Below, piece after piece: positions 8,544 through 18,056 of a stretch of 64,000 nucleotides of DNA. The notes beneath the pieces were generated by a model. It was not told where the DNA came from and ran no database searches. It saw nothing but the letters and a program-made list of their open reading frames with translations. The stretch is from an uncultured Eubacterium sp. GTDB lineage: Bacteria > Bacillota > Clostridia > Lachnospirales > Lachnospiraceae. The translations under genes were made by a program, and so were the position numbers. Location: positions 124,001-188,000 of the forward strand of contig CAKRFN010000002.1 in NCBI GenBank assembly GCA_934320655.1. Direction: 5' to 3'. The number at the start of each line of letters is the position of its first letter. Position 1 is the stretch's first letter.

Positions 8544-8921
8544 TCAGGTCCGTGTCACCGCACAAACCGTAAATCCAAGATATTCAATCAGATAATCACA
8601 GATCGCCTGTATTGCCTCCTCCACGGCTGACACAGATCCGGTGAAGATCAGCGTGCCACTGAAACGGTCGATAAATCCCAACTCAATATCTGCCTTTTTG
8701 ATCGCCAGGTCACCCGCAATCACCGCGATCTCCGCGGGGCTCATGCTGAGGATACCAATCGCCGTCCGCTGATAATCGATGCTCGGGTCAAGACCCAGCT
8801 TTTTATATACGATCGGATCCGGGCTCGCGATAATATGTGCCAGTGTGACCTGTTTGCCGGGCACCAGCTCCTGAACAATGCGCATTTTTCCTTCCTGTGA
8901 AGGAGGTAATTGAAATTCCAT
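8544..8921 (-). CDS. eutS: EutS/PduU-type bacterial microcompartment shell protein
   Basis: A 125-residue BMC-domain protein of the circularly permuted EutS/PduU class. The core RIVQELVPGKQVTLAHIIAS, the segment TAIGILSMSPAEIAVIAGD and GFIDRFSGTLIFTGSVSAVE are diagnostic. Such hexamers form part of the protein shell of metabolosomes. The ATG at 8921 follows AAGGAGAGG; an upstream extension overlaps the promoter and is rejected. With eutP it forms an isolated shell-protein/GTPase pair. Confidence 0.93.
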   Translation of the reverse strand: MEFQLPPSQEGKMRIVQELVPGKQVTLAHIIASPDPIVYKKLGLDPSIDYQRTAIGILSMSPAEIAVIAGDLAIKKADIELGFIDRFSGTLIFTGSVSAVEEAIQAICDYLIEYLGFTVCAVTRT

Positions 8922-8954
8922 ACGACCTCTCCTTACTCTCTTCGATATGTATAT

Positions 8955-8983
8955 AGTGTACGACAAAAAACCACATAAATCAA
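8955..8983 (-). promoter_or_regulatory. Promoter of eutS-eutP-AI-2E unit
   Basis: On the minus strand TTGATT (8978-8983) and TACACT (8955-8960) have 17-base spacing, about 34 bases before the eutS ATG. Confidence 0.6.
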
Positions 8984-9092
8984 GTATTATTTTTTGGTTC
9001 TTACCGTCCGATTTGTGTTGTTTTTGTTTGTTTTCGTTGCCGATTGCCTTTGTTTTTGCTTTTTACTTTCTTGTGTCAGCGGCTAAAAATAC

Positions 9093-9121
9093 TTGCCGTT
9101 TTTAGGCGAAACAGTTATAAT
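9093..9121 (+). promoter_or_regulatory. Promoter of the HD-GYP gene
   Basis: TTGCCG at 9093-9098 and a perfect TATAAT at 9116-9121 with 17-base spacing. It lies upstream of the ATG at 9177 and argues against any earlier start. Confidence 0.8.
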
Positions 9122-9176
9122 ATCAAGTAGCTGTTATTACATATTAAAAATATTATTCGGATGCGAGGATGACTGG

Positions 9177-10199
9177 ATGCGTTTTATTAGTATCAATGAT
9201 GTGACACCGGGCATGGTGATCGTGAAAAATCTATATGACGAGGATGGGCGAAAGCTGCTCGGCAGAAATAAAAAACTGACCGCGCCGCTCATCGATAAGA
9301 TCCGTTATCTGGGCTATCCGGGCGTATATATCTATGACTGTTATTCGGAATATGAGGAGCTCTCCGAGATTATTGATGACGATGAGCGGATGCGGATGCT
9401 GCGCACACTCCGCGAGCAGAACCTCGACCAGATCTTCTTTTTATCAAACAAGATCGTCGATGACCTGCTCGATCTCAAGGAGATCCAACTGGATTTCAAT
9501 ACGCTGCGCCACTATCATAACTCGACCTATGAGCACTCTTTGAATGTCGCGATCGCTGCCGTTGCCTGCGGCATCGGTCTGAAGCTGCGAAATGAGCAGC
9601 TTCGTGAGCTGGCGCTTGCCGCCCTGTTCCACGACATCGGCAAGGAATGCATTCCTCTTGCGATTCTGGACAAGCCGGGGTCTCTCGATGCGAATGAGCG
9701 CGCGATTATCAACTGCCATCCGCAGTTTGGCTATGAAATGGTAAAGGCACGGCCGGAGTTTCCGCACGCTGTGTGCCTGTCGATCTTACAGCACCACGAG
9801 AACGATGACGGCAGCGGCTATCCCTCCGGGCTCAGCAAAGAGCATATCGTACTCTACGCACGCATCATCCACGTGGCGGATGTGTTCGATGCACTGTTGT
9901 CCAAGCGCGCATACAAGGAAGAATACAGCGCACTCGAAACGATCGAGTATCTGATGGCGAACTGTGACCACATGTTCAGCTATCCGGTTGTGACGACATT
10001 CCTCAATTACATCACTGTTTACCCGGTCGGCGTGACAGTCACACTCTCCACCGGAGAGAAAGCCCATGTCATCAAAAACCGCAGCAAATTTCCGCTGCGT
10101 CCGGTTGTGATGACCGAAGACGGCAGAACGCTCGATCTTGCACTCGACCACAACTATCTGAACATCACGATTTTAGGAAACAAGCCCGCATGCTTTTAA
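9177..10199 (+). CDS. HD-GYP domain protein, probable cyclic-di-GMP phosphodiesterase
   Basis: A 340-residue protein with an N-terminal region of about 120 residues (MRFISINDVTPGM and following) and an HD-GYP domain. The motifs are complete: YEHSLNVA, the metal-binding HDIGK, and HHENDDGSGYP, the full HHExxDGxGYP signature. A further conserved block, ARIIHVADVFDALLS, follows. The family hydrolyses cyclic-di-GMP and so affects motility and surface behaviour. The ATG at 9177 has GAGGATGACTGG before it. It is monocistronic with its own promoter and terminator. Confidence 0.9.
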   Translation: MRFISINDVTPGMVIVKNLYDEDGRKLLGRNKKLTAPLIDKIRYLGYPGVYIYDCYSEYEELSEIIDDDERMRMLRTLREQNLDQIFFLSNKIVDDLLDLKEIQLDFNTLRHYHNSTYEHSLNVAIAAVACGIGLKLRNEQLRELALAALFHDIGKECIPLAILDKPGSLDANERAIINCHPQFGYEMVKARPEFPHAVCLSILQHHENDDGSGYPSGLSKEHIVLYARIIHVADVFDALLSKRAYKEEYSALETIEYLMANCDHMFSYPVVTTFLNYITVYPVGVTVTLSTGEKAHVIKNRSKFPLRPVVMTEDGRTLDLALDHNYLNITILGNKPACF

Positions 10200-10211
10200 G
10201 CACACGGGCTT
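10182..10211. terminator. Hairpin terminator between the HD-GYP gene and trpD
   Basis: AAGCCCG at 10182-10188 pairs with CGGGCTT at 10205-10211, with an inner TGCTT/AAGCA stem and a short T run. It serves the plus-strand gene and possibly the convergent trp operon. Confidence 0.65.
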
Positions 10212-10247
10212 TCCTTATGGATGATTTTTGATTGTTTTCTATCGTTT

Positions 10248-11264
10248 TTATGCCTCACCGCAGCTCATTGCAGCCATTTTCTCCAATACCTGTGCAGCCT
10301 TTCCGCTGTCGATCGATTCCTTTGCTTTTTCGATACCATCCTTGATCGAATCTGCCAGTCCGCCAATATAGAGCGTTGCACCGGCATTGAGCAGTACGAC
10401 GTCACGTTTTGCCCCACGTTCGCTGCCGTCTAAGATCGCGCGTGTGATCTTGGCATTTTCCGCACCCTCACCGCCGCGCAGATCATCGAGTGTGCAGCGT
10501 GTCAGTCCTACCTCCTCGGGCTGGAGCTCAAATACTGTCACATTCCCGTCCTTGATCTCTGCGACTGTCGTAGCGCCCGCAAGGTTGAACTCGTCGATAT
10601 GATTGTCTCCGCTCACAACAAAGCCGCGCTCCACGCCGAGCTGTGCCATGACCTTTGCGATCGTCTCCGCCATCGCTGGATCATACACACCGACGACCAT
10701 CTTTTTTGCTCTGGAAGGGTTTGACAACGGTCCTAAAATATTGAATACGGTACGGATACCGAGCGCTTTGCGCACGGGGCCGACATATTTCATGCAGGGG
10801 TTAAAGTGCGGTGCCATCATAAAGCCAACGCCTGCCTCCTCCACACATTTCTGTACAACGTCAGGATCTGCACCGATATTGACTCCGAGTGCTTCAAGGA
10901 CATCTGCCGCACCGGATTTGCTCGAAATCGAGCGGTTTCCGTGCTTTGCCACCGGAAGTCCGGCTCCCGCTGCCACGAATGCGGAGGTCGTGGAAATATT
11001 AAAGGAATAGGTGCAGTCTCCGCCCGTTCCGACCAGATCCACGTAGTTCTCACACTTCGGTGTGATCGTGTTTGCCTTGCTGCGCAATACCGACGCAAAG
11101 CCTAAGATCTCATCGACTGTCTCACCCTTCATCCGAAGCGCGGTCAGAAGTCCCGCGATCTCAATCTCGCTCGCCTGTCCGCTCAGAATCAGTTCTGCGA
11201 CACGCTCTGCTTCCTCTCTTGTTAAGTCTTTTCCGTCTACTACGGCTGCGATTGCTGTTTTCAT
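10248..11264 (-). CDS. trpD: Anthranilate phosphoribosyltransferase
   Basis: A 338-residue enzyme that joins anthranilate to phosphoribosyl pyrophosphate, the second step of tryptophan synthesis. GTGGD (about 80-84), NISTTSAF and KHGNRSISSKSGAADVLEALG are the substrate-binding motifs of the family, and length is normal. Its place at the distal end of the operon, after trpA, is unusual: in Firmicutes it commonly follows trpG. Confidence 0.96.
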   Translation of the reverse strand: MKTAIAAVVDGKDLTREEAERVAELILSGQASEIEIAGLLTALRMKGETVDEILGFASVLRSKANTITPKCENYVDLVGTGGDCTYSFNISTTSAFVAAGAGLPVAKHGNRSISSKSGAADVLEALGVNIGADPDVVQKCVEEAGVGFMMAPHFNPCMKYVGPVRKALGIRTVFNILGPLSNPSRAKKMVVGVYDPAMAETIAKVMAQLGVERGFVVSGDNHIDEFNLAGATTVAEIKDGNVTVFELQPEEVGLTRCTLDDLRGGEGAENAKITRAILDGSERGAKRDVVLLNAGATLYIGGLADSIKDGIEKAKESIDSGKAAQVLEKMAAMSCGEA

Positions 11265-11286
11265 ATGCGTTTCCTCCCTGTCTGTA

Positions 11287-12087
11287 TTATAATGCCTTTA
11301 ACTCCCGCTTGAACGTGCTGCAATACTCCGCTGCTGCCTCCGGTGCGAAATCATGCTCCCGCAGCAGCTTGATAAAATGCGAGCCAACGATCGCGCCGTC
11401 GATGTGCTCCTTCATCGGTGCAATATCCGCCGCCTGTGTAATACCGAAGCCCATCATGACCGGAATGCTGCTCTGGCGTTTCACATCTGCGAGATAGTTG
11501 CAGATCTCTCTGTGGAAGTTTCCCGACTGTCCGGTCACGCCCATCGACGATACACAGTAGACAAATCCGCGCGCGCCGTCAAGAATCTGCGGAATGCGTC
11601 CCGCCGATACGGGACTGACGAGCTGGATCAGAATCGTCTCGTCCTGTCCCTCGAGACATGCCCGTATCTCCTCCTGCTCCTCCAGCGGCAGATCCGGAAT
11701 AATCAGTCCGTCCACGCCCACCGTGCGGCATTTTTCCACAAACGCCTGTACGCCGTAATGACAGATCGTATTGTAATAGAGCATAAATACAAACGGCAGC
11801 TCACAACCGTCCGCGCGCAGCTGCTCGACCGCTGTAAAGCACTTCCGAATGTTCGTGCCTCCTAAGATCGATTCATAGCTCGCCTGCTGAATGACAGGGC
11901 CGTCTGCGATCGGATCGGAAAACGGTACGCCGATCTCTACGATATCTGTCCCTGCTGCCTCCTGTGCCCGGATGATCGCTTTCGTCTGCTCCATATCGGG
12001 CAGTCCAGCCGTCAGATAGGTAATAAACGCCTTTTCGTTCTGCTCCTTTAACTGTGCCAGTTTTTCTTCAATTCTATTTTTACTCAT
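11287..12087 (-). CDS. trpA: Tryptophan synthase alpha chain
   Basis: A 266-residue TIM barrel that cleaves indole-3-glycerol phosphate to indole and glyceraldehyde-3-phosphate, passing indole to TrpB. AFITYLTAGLPD, the catalytic glutamate in VEIGVPFSDPIADGP and the aspartate of the same block are present, and the phosphate-binding GFGI is near the C-terminus. It follows trpB by 45 bases. Confidence 0.96.
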   Translation of the reverse strand: MSKNRIEEKLAQLKEQNEKAFITYLTAGLPDMEQTKAIIRAQEAAGTDIVEIGVPFSDPIADGPVIQQASYESILGGTNIRKCFTAVEQLRADGCELPFVFMLYYNTICHYGVQAFVEKCRTVGVDGLIIPDLPLEEQEEIRACLEGQDETILIQLVSPVSAGRIPQILDGARGFVYCVSSMGVTGQSGNFHREICNYLADVKRQSSIPVMMGFGITQAADIAPMKEHIDGAIVGSHFIKLLREHDFAPEAAAEYCSTFKRELKAL

Positions 12088-12132
12088 TTTTATTCACCTC
12101 ACGCCTTTTCTCCAAACCTTTTCCTACCGGTT

Positions 12133-13323
12133 CTAATTCAGATAGCCCTTTCCTGCCAGATAGTCGGAAATCGTATTTACATCCTTGTCGCCGCGTCCGG
12201 ACAGACATACGATCATGCTCTGATCCGGTGTCATCTCCTGTGCCAGTTTGCACGCATAAGCGACTGCATGTGCACTCTCGATTGCCGGAATGATACCCTC
12301 AAGTTTACATAACTCCAGCAGCGCATCCATCGCCTCCACATCGGTGATCGATACATAGGTAGCTCTGCCGCTGTCGTGCAGATATGCGTGCTCCGGTCCG
12401 ACACCCGGATAGTCGAGTCCTGCCGAGATCGAATGCGCGAGCTGTACGTTTCCGTCGTCATCCTGTAATAAATAAGATTTCATGCCATGCAGCACGCCGG
12501 GCTTTCCAAGTGCCATCGCACTCGCATGTTTTCCGGTCTCAATACCGAGTCCTGCTGCCTCCACACCGATCAGCTTTACATCCTTTTCATCAATAAAATC
12601 AGCAAACATGCCGATTGAGTTAGAACCGCCGCCGACACACGCCATGACAACATCCGGCAGACCTCCGGCCTGCTCCGCGAACTGGCGCTTTGCCTCCCTG
12701 CTGATGCAGCTCTGGAACTCCTTGACCATCTTCGGATACGGATACGGTCCAAGTGCAGAACCTATAATATAGAAGGTATCCTCTGCGGTCTTTGCCCATG
12801 TACGGATCGCCTCGTTGGTCGCATCCTTTAACGTATTGCTGCCGGAATGCACCGGAACGACGGTCGCCCCGAGCATCTCCATACGCATCACGTTCAGCTT
12901 CTGACGCTCGATATCCTCCGTACCCATATAGATCGTACATTCCATATTAAATAACGCTGCGCCTGTAGCAGTTGCCACGCCGTGCTGTCCGGCTCCGGTC
13001 TCTGCAATGACCTTCGTCTTTCCCATGCGCTTTGCGAGCAGAATCTGTCCGAGCACGTTGTTGATCTTGTGTGCGCCGGTGTGGTTTAAATCCTCCCGCT
13101 TGAGATAGATCTTTGTACCGTACTTTTCTGACAGACGCTCCGCAAAATACAGCGGTGTCTCGCGTCCGACATACTGTTTCATATAGTAATCATACTCCTT
13201 TAAAAATTCAGGATCGTGGATCGCCTCCTCAAATGCTGCGTCCACCTCTGCCAGTGTATTCATCAGCGACTCTGATACGAACTGTCCGCCGTACGCTCCG
13301 TAATATGCTTTCTCGTTCTTCAT
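12133..13323 (-). CDS. trpB: Tryptophan synthase beta chain
   Basis: A 396-residue PLP enzyme that condenses indole with serine. The PLP lysine lies in [11 protein letters not shown], the phosphate-binding loop is [11 protein letters not shown], and the N-terminal YGGQFV is typical of TrpB1. It overlaps trpF by four bases (ATGA), which implies translational coupling. Confidence 0.97.
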   Translation of the reverse strand: MKNEKAYYGAYGGQFVSESLMNTLAEVDAAFEEAIHDPEFLKEYDYYMKQYVGRETPLYFAERLSEKYGTKIYLKREDLNHTGAHKINNVLGQILLAKRMGKTKVIAETGAGQHGVATATGAALFNMECTIYMGTEDIERQKLNVMRMEMLGATVVPVHSGSNTLKDATNEAIRTWAKTAEDTFYIIGSALGPYPYPKMVKEFQSCISREAKRQFAEQAGGLPDVVMACVGGGSNSIGMFADFIDEKDVKLIGVEAAGLGIETGKHASAMALGKPGVLHGMKSYLLQDDDGNVQLAHSISAGLDYPGVGPEHAYLHDSGRATYVSITDVEAMDALLELCKLEGIIPAIESAHAVAYACKLAQEMTPDQSMIVCLSGRGDKDVNTISDYLAGKGYLN

Positions 13324-14000
13324 GATTCTCTCCTCACCTTTCCGATAAATTTTTTTATTTTTTCTTCATCCTTGCCACTGCCGTAGTCCCGCTCCACGCC
13401 GGAGCTGACATCTACGACATCCGGTTGGAATAACGCGATTCCTTCCGCTACATTATCCTCGTTCAAGCCACCCGCCAGCACCAGTTTTTTGGTTCCGAAC
13501 AGTGTCCGGATCTGTGCTGCGCTCTGTGCGTTCCAGTCAAACGTCTGCCCGCCTCCGTAGGAAATGCCGTCGAGCACATACGCCTCGATCCGTTCCTCCT
13601 CCAGCCGCGCACGTTCTTCCTGTTGCTCCGGCGGTTCGTCCGGCTGTTTTTCCGCATCCGCCAGCGTCTGTATATTAAACGCCCGCCAGATCGGTATCCT
13701 GCATTCCCGCAGGACTTCCAGCGATAAACTGCCGTGCACCTGTAAAATATCAAAGCCGCCGATCTCGATCATGCGTAGCTGCTGCGGTGTGGGATCGACC
13801 GTAACTGCCACCGCCTGTATTCCCGGATACAGGCTTCGCCGGATCATCGCCGCATCACTGATATTTACATGCCTGCGGCTCTTTTCATAAAACACAAATC
13901 CCGCATAATCTGCCTGCGCTTCATTCAGGTACTCCGCCTCCTGCCTCGTCGTGATCCCGCAGATCTTGATTTTTGGAATCTGTTGTATACTCTGCTCCAT
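13320..14000 (-). CDS. trpF: Phosphoribosylanthranilate isomerase
   Basis: A 226-residue barrel enzyme with the catalytic cysteine in KICGITT near the N-terminus, QVHG, and the general-acid aspartate in AYVLD, followed by [13 protein letters not shown] charged insertion of roughly 25 residues rich in Glu, Gln and Arg (about 120-145) makes it slightly longer than usual. Overlaps trpB by four bases. Confidence 0.94.
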   Translation of the reverse strand: MEQSIQQIPKIKICGITTRQEAEYLNEAQADYAGFVFYEKSRRHVNISDAAMIRRSLYPGIQAVAVTVDPTPQQLRMIEIGGFDILQVHGSLSLEVLRECRIPIWRAFNIQTLADAEKQPDEPPEQQEERARLEEERIEAYVLDGISYGGGQTFDWNAQSAAQIRTLFGTKKLVLAGGLNEDNVAEGIALFQPDVVDVSSGVERDYGSGKDEEKIKKFIGKVRRES

Positions 14001-14012
14001 CCGTCCTGCCTC

Positions 14013-14786
14013 CTATAATGATTTCCAGTATGCTGCGAGGCTCCTCGGATCGTCAGCCTCCATCAGTGCGCGCCCGATCAGGAACGCATCCACCCGCTGT
14101 CTCTTTAACAGCCGGATGTCATCATCCGTGAGGATGCCGCTCTCTGCGACAAAGCATTTTTCCGGCGGCACCATCGGTCGCAGCCGCACTGTATTGTCGA
14201 GGGAAATTGTAAAATCCTTTAAGTTCCGGTTATTTACACCGATGATCTTCGCGTCCAGCTTTAACGCCCGCTCCATCTCTGTCTCATCATGCGTCTCGAC
14301 CAGCGCATCCATGCCCAGCTCGTATGCAAGTGCATAAAAATCCCGCATCTGCACATCATCGAGAATCGCCGCGATCAAAAGGATCGCATCCGCCCCGATC
14401 GCCTTTGCCTCATAGAACTGATACTCGTCGATCATGAAGTCCTTGCGGATCATCGGAAGCGCCGTCTTTGTGCGGATGTCCGCAAAATCATCGACACTGC
14501 CGTGAAAATGATCCTGCTCGGTCAGACACGAGATCGCATCCACCGATGCGCTGTAATCTGCGATGCGTGTATCTAAGGAAACCTTGCTCGTGATCGCCCC
14601 GAGGCTCGGCGATGCCTTTTTAAACTCGCCGATGATCGAGATGCCATCGCGTTTCAAGTTGTCAAAAAAGCTGCGTCCGCCCGGTGCCGTTTCCTCCGCA
14701 CGCCTGCGCATTGCCGCCGGATCGATCTGTTTTTTCTGTTCCTCTAAGCGTATTTTTTTATCTGCTACGATCTCATCCAAAATCAT
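14013..14786 (-). CDS. trpC: Indole-3-glycerol phosphate synthase
   Basis: A 257-residue barrel enzyme that closes the indole ring. IIGEFKKASPSLGAI holds the catalytic lysine region, DAILLIAAIL and GVNNRNLKDF are conserved, and VAESGIL precedes the C-terminal phosphate site. It begins one base after trpG and ends 12 bases before trpF. Confidence 0.96.
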   Translation of the reverse strand: MILDEIVADKKIRLEEQKKQIDPAAMRRRAEETAPGGRSFFDNLKRDGISIIGEFKKASPSLGAITSKVSLDTRIADYSASVDAISCLTEQDHFHGSVDDFADIRTKTALPMIRKDFMIDEYQFYEAKAIGADAILLIAAILDDVQMRDFYALAYELGMDALVETHDETEMERALKLDAKIIGVNNRNLKDFTISLDNTVRLRPMVPPEKCFVAESGILTDDDIRLLKRQRVDAFLIGRALMEADDPRSLAAYWKSL

Positions 14787-14787
14787 A

Positions 14788-15357
14788 TCAAATCACTCCG
14801 TTCACAAAATTTTCTGTCATGCGTTTTCCGTGCTCCGTATAGATCGATTCGGGGTGGAACTGCAAGCCCACGACCGGATAGTCCTTATGGCGCATCGCCA
14901 TGATCTCACCGTCCTGCGTGCGTGCCAGCACCTTCAGGCACTCCGGCAGATCACCGGACTGCACTGCCAGCGAATGGTATCTGGCTACCTTGATCGGCGT
15001 ATCGATCCCGGTGAAAATACTCGTCTTATCATGCTCGATCAATGACTGCTTGCCGTGAAACAGCTCCTTTGCGTAGGATACCGTTCCGCCCAACGCCTGC
15101 CCGATACACTGATGTCCGAGGCAGATGCCGAGAATCGGCAGCTTGTCGTAAAAGCTTTGGACAACCTCCATACAGATGCCCGCCTCATCCGGATTTTTCG
15201 GTCCGGGCGATAACACGATGCCGTCCGGCTTCATCCGGCGGATCTCCTCAAGTGTGATTTTATCATTGCGCACGACCCGCACATCATCGGAAAAGATTCC
15301 TAAATACTGATACAGGTTGTAAGTAAACGAATCGTAGTTGTCTATCAGTAAGATCAT
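14788..15357 (-). CDS. trpG: Anthranilate synthase glutamine amidotransferase subunit
   Basis: A 189-residue class I glutamine amidotransferase that supplies ammonia to TrpE. The nucleophile is C79 in LGICLGHQ, and the catalytic His-Glu pair is in LQFHPES. The same subunit could also serve folate synthesis, but its setting points to tryptophan. It overlaps trpE by four bases. Confidence 0.95.
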   Translation of the reverse strand: MILLIDNYDSFTYNLYQYLGIFSDDVRVVRNDKITLEEIRRMKPDGIVLSPGPKNPDEAGICMEVVQSFYDKLPILGICLGHQCIGQALGGTVSYAKELFHGKQSLIEHDKTSIFTGIDTPIKVARYHSLAVQSGDLPECLKVLARTQDGEIMAMRHKDYPVVGLQFHPESIYTEHGKRMTENFVNGVI

Positions 15358-16769
15358 AAGTTTTCCTCCTCTACCAGTGTCTTTGCGAGTGCCATCACCT
15401 TATTGCAGCATTCCTTATATTCGTTTTCCGGTACGGAATCTGCGACAATGCCTGCGCCTGCCTGCAAATACACCCGGTTTCCTTTTTTCACCATCGTGCG
15501 GATCGTGATGCAGAAATCCATATTGCCGCCAAAATCGATATATCCGGTCGCTCCGCCGTAGAGCCCCCTGCGCTCACTTTCGAGCTCGTCGATGATCTCC
15601 ATCGCGCGGATCTTCGGCGCTCCGCTGAGTGTGCCTGCCGGAAGAAAGCTCGATACGAGATCTAACGGATGGAACGTGCCTTTTTTCCTGCCCTCTACCA
15701 TCGATACAATGTGCATCACGTGGGAATAATTCTGGACTTCCATAAACCGTGTCACCTTTACCGTACCGAATTCGCTGATCCGTCCCATATCGTTCCTCGC
15801 CAGATCGACGAGCATTACGTGCTCCGCACGCTCCTTCTCATCCTGCAACAGCTCATCCTTGAGCAGCGCGTCCTCCTGTGCATCCGCGCCTCTCGGCCGC
15901 GTGCCCGCGATCGGACAGGTGTATACATGATCTCCCTGCTGCTTGACGATCATTTCCGGTGAGCTGCCGATCACCTCAAACGTTCCGTAATTGAAATAGT
16001 ACAGATACGGCGAGGGGTTCAGCTCCCTCAGCTCCTTGTACAGTTCAAAGCCCTCCTGTCCGGTCTCGATCGTCCAGCGCTGGGAAAGCACGGTCTGGAA
16101 CACATGCCCCTCACGGATGTAATGCTTGATCCGCTCTACCTTTTCGCTGTACGCTTCGAGTGTATCGGACTGTGCGACGATCTTTCCGTCGTGGCAGAAG
16201 TTCTTTCTGATGGGCTCGTTTCCGGCGCTGCGGCAGATCTTTATCATTTCCTCGATCTGACCCTGCGCCTGCTGCTGTCCGTCCGCGTCGTCCGCCGCCA
16301 GCACGATCGCCGTGAGTGTCTCGGCAACATGATCGACGAGCACAAACCGTGTCATCAGCATCATCTGGATCGTCTCTATGCCGATCGTGTCCGGATTCTG
16401 ATCCGGTAACTGCTCCGTATATCTGACAAAGTCATAACCGAGATTGCCGACAAGCCCTCCGGTAAAGGCGAGCTCCTGATTGTCCTTGCGGATCTCAAAG
16501 CTGCTGTAGTATTCCTTTAACAGTTCACACGGATTGCCGGGAAATACCTTTCCCGTGCCATCCGCACAAGTGATCACAAGCGACTGTCCCTCCGAGGTGA
16601 TGATCTCATCCGGTTCCGCTCCGAAAAACGTGTACCGGTCGTAATCCTTATCGTAGGATTCCAGCAAAAACCCTTTTTTCGTTCCGACCAGCTTTTCATA
16701 CATATTGATCGGGGTCTCGTTTACGATGCTCACCGTCTTTTTATACAGTCGTAAAATTCGTTTTTCCAT
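15354..16769 (-). CDS. trpE: Anthranilate synthase component I
   Basis: A 471-residue chorismate-using enzyme. The N-terminal LLES motif of the tryptophan feedback site is intact ([14 protein letters not shown]), and the catalytic half shows [35 protein letters not shown] and [13 protein letters not shown]. First structural gene of the operon. It is preceded by a Trp T-box and then by about 190 bases of extra leader that contain a repeat element and a second terminator-like hairpin. Confidence 0.96.
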   Translation of the reverse strand: MEKRILRLYKKTVSIVNETPINMYEKLVGTKKGFLLESYDKDYDRYTFFGAEPDEIITSEGQSLVITCADGTGKVFPGNPCELLKEYYSSFEIRKDNQELAFTGGLVGNLGYDFVRYTEQLPDQNPDTIGIETIQMMLMTRFVLVDHVAETLTAIVLAADDADGQQQAQGQIEEMIKICRSAGNEPIRKNFCHDGKIVAQSDTLEAYSEKVERIKHYIREGHVFQTVLSQRWTIETGQEGFELYKELRELNPSPYLYYFNYGTFEVIGSSPEMIVKQQGDHVYTCPIAGTRPRGADAQEDALLKDELLQDEKERAEHVMLVDLARNDMGRISEFGTVKVTRFMEVQNYSHVMHIVSMVEGRKKGTFHPLDLVSSFLPAGTLSGAPKIRAMEIIDELESERRGLYGGATGYIDFGGNMDFCITIRTMVKKGNRVYLQAGAGIVADSVPENEYKECCNKVMALAKTLVEEENL

Positions 16770-16832
16770 CCTTCACATGCTCCCTTCAAAATTAAATTTC
16801 GAAATTGCGCCCCGGCAAGATGCGCATAAAAA

Positions 16833-16852
16833 GAATCCTGCATGCAGGATTC
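16833..16852 (-). terminator. Second terminator-like palindrome inside the trpE leader
   Basis: A perfect 20-bp palindrome (GAATCCTGCA and its complement) followed on the minus strand by TTTTT at 16828-16832. It lies downstream of the T-box terminator and upstream of trpE, so it could stop part of the transcripts that the T-box lets through. Confidence 0.6.
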
Positions 16853-16854
16853 TC

Positions 16855-16952
16855 CGCCTGCGGCGGGTCGCTTTTGCGACATATTTCATAACCGCCGCAG
16901 TGCGATCCTCGCGGAGCGTTTTTAATTCATAGGAAGGAATTTCCTATGAATT
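16855..16952 (-). repeat. Structured repeat element in the trpE leader, including dispersed motif copy 2
   Basis: From 16902 to 16947 it carries the motif also found at 1176-1215. On the minus strand it begins with an 11-bp inverted repeat (AATTCATAGGA at 16924-16934 pairing 16942-16952), then CTGCGGCGG pairing CCGCCGCAG around a GTCGC/GCGAC stem. It looks like an inserted foldback element. Confidence 0.55.
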
Positions 16953-16959
16953 AAAAAAA

Positions 16960-17318
16960 TCCCTGACGCAGAAAATAATGCGTCAGGGACGATCAGCTTA
17001 CCGTGGTGCCACCCTGTTTCAAAAGACTCATGACGGTTTTAAAAAAGAAAAAGCCGATATTCCAATCGGAATATCAGCCACCAATTCATTTGTCTTTTCT
17101 CTACCGATACGAGGAGAAAAACCTCCTGATATCTACCCTCTGTAACGTGAGGACACGGCATCCGCTACTGACTTTTACTAACTCGTAAGGTCTTTCACTT
17201 TGCATCTCACAAATCCATTCCCGAAAAACTATCTCGCCGTTTCTCACCATCCCGGCTCTCTGTGCAGAATCGAATCACGGTACTCCTTTTGGTCATCGAT
17301 TTTGGCTTTGTTTTTGAT
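16960..17318 (-). promoter_or_regulatory. tRNA-Trp T-box riboswitch leader of the trp operon
   Basis: The minus strand carries the conserved antiterminator core AGGGTGGCACCACGG at 17001-17016. An intrinsic terminator follows: an 11-bp stem TCCCTGACGCA/TGCGTCAGGGA at 16960-16989 with a T run. The Stem I region contains AGAGAGCCGGGATGGTGAGAAA. A GAA-TGG-A specifier arrangement places the tryptophan codon TGG at 17215-17217 (plus-strand cca). Uncharged tRNA-Trp would stabilise the antiterminator and allow trpE-G-C-F-B-A-D transcription. Confidence 0.93.
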
Positions 17319-17325
17319 TACGTTT

Positions 17326-17354
17326 AGGCTACTACTACGTTCCTGATTTGTCAA
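17326..17354 (-). promoter_or_regulatory. Promoter of the trp operon
   Basis: TTGACA (minus strand, 17349-17354) and TAGCCT (17326-17331) with 17-base spacing place the transcript start just before the T-box Stem I. Confidence 0.75.
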
Positions 17355-17393
17355 TCACTAATTTCAAAAAATTTCAAAACCTAATTTTATTAG

Positions 17394-17834
17394 CTATGTA
17401 TTCTCCGGTCTGCTCACAATGATCGAACGGCAGTTGCACAGTGCCAGCAGCAGCGACACAACGACGATCGATGTCCGGTTCGCCACCACACCCGTCATAT
17501 GCGCATCGACCACAAACAGTCCGACTGCTGTCGCAAACGTCGCCAGTATGACATATAAAATCACCGCCTGCCATTTGGGGATGAGCTTTTTATCGTAGCA
17601 GAGGATCTTCGGGATTGCCTCCGCCGCAAGGCTGATCGGCCATGAAATAATTGCTCCCAGTATAAAAAAGATCATTACACTGTTCATGGAACGATAAGTA
17701 AACCCAAACATGCGCATGATCTCACCGCCAAATACACACAGCAGGGCGATAAACCCGATAAACAACACGACTGCTACGAGAAACGTGAGCAGACTGTTCA
17801 TAAAATCCTTCCGTATTCGTTGATTTCCGTGCAT
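17394..17834 (-). CDS. Small membrane protein, possibly YrvL family
   Basis: A 146-residue protein with four predicted membrane helices (about 13-38, 51-75, 89-110, 117-138). The pattern RMFGFTYRSMNSVMIFFILGAIISWPISLAAEAIPK resembles the YrvL family in length and layout, a family that in Bacillus modulates sigma-O-dependent expression; I hold this assignment loosely. AGGAG lies 8 bases before the ATG. An alternative ATG 11 codons in has GGAAGG before it. It lies just upstream of the trp promoter with no obvious terminator between. Confidence 0.55.
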   Translation of the reverse strand: MHGNQRIRKDFMNSLLTFLVAVVLFIGFIALLCVFGGEIMRMFGFTYRSMNSVMIFFILGAIISWPISLAAEAIPKILCYDKKLIPKWQAVILYVILATFATAVGLFVVDAHMTGVVANRTSIVVVSLLLALCNCRSIIVSRPENT

Positions 17835-17971
17835 TTTCTTAACTCCTCATATCGATAGTAACATATGTCTGCCGTGTGGCAGTTCTATTTTGCAAACACT
17901 TATATACAGCCTATTGTAGCATATTTTCACTTTTTTTCAAACGGAATTTCAAGCACAGCCCGCAATCGTCC

Positions 17972-18000
17972 TTGTCATCGTTCCCCGTCCGTGCTATACT
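17972..18000 (+). promoter_or_regulatory. Promoter of the uracil permease gene
   Basis: TTGTCA (17972-17977) and TATACT (17995-18000) with 17-base spacing, about 56 bases before the ATG. Confidence 0.75.
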
Positions 18001-18056
18001 CATAAAGATACCTATGTTAATGTGTTTTTTACATATCTTAAAGGAGGAAGTTATTT

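Noticed and set aside
17255..17290. tRNA-like TTCGATTC segment
   Set aside because: It belongs to the T-box leader; no cloverleaf or acceptor stem can be formed around it.
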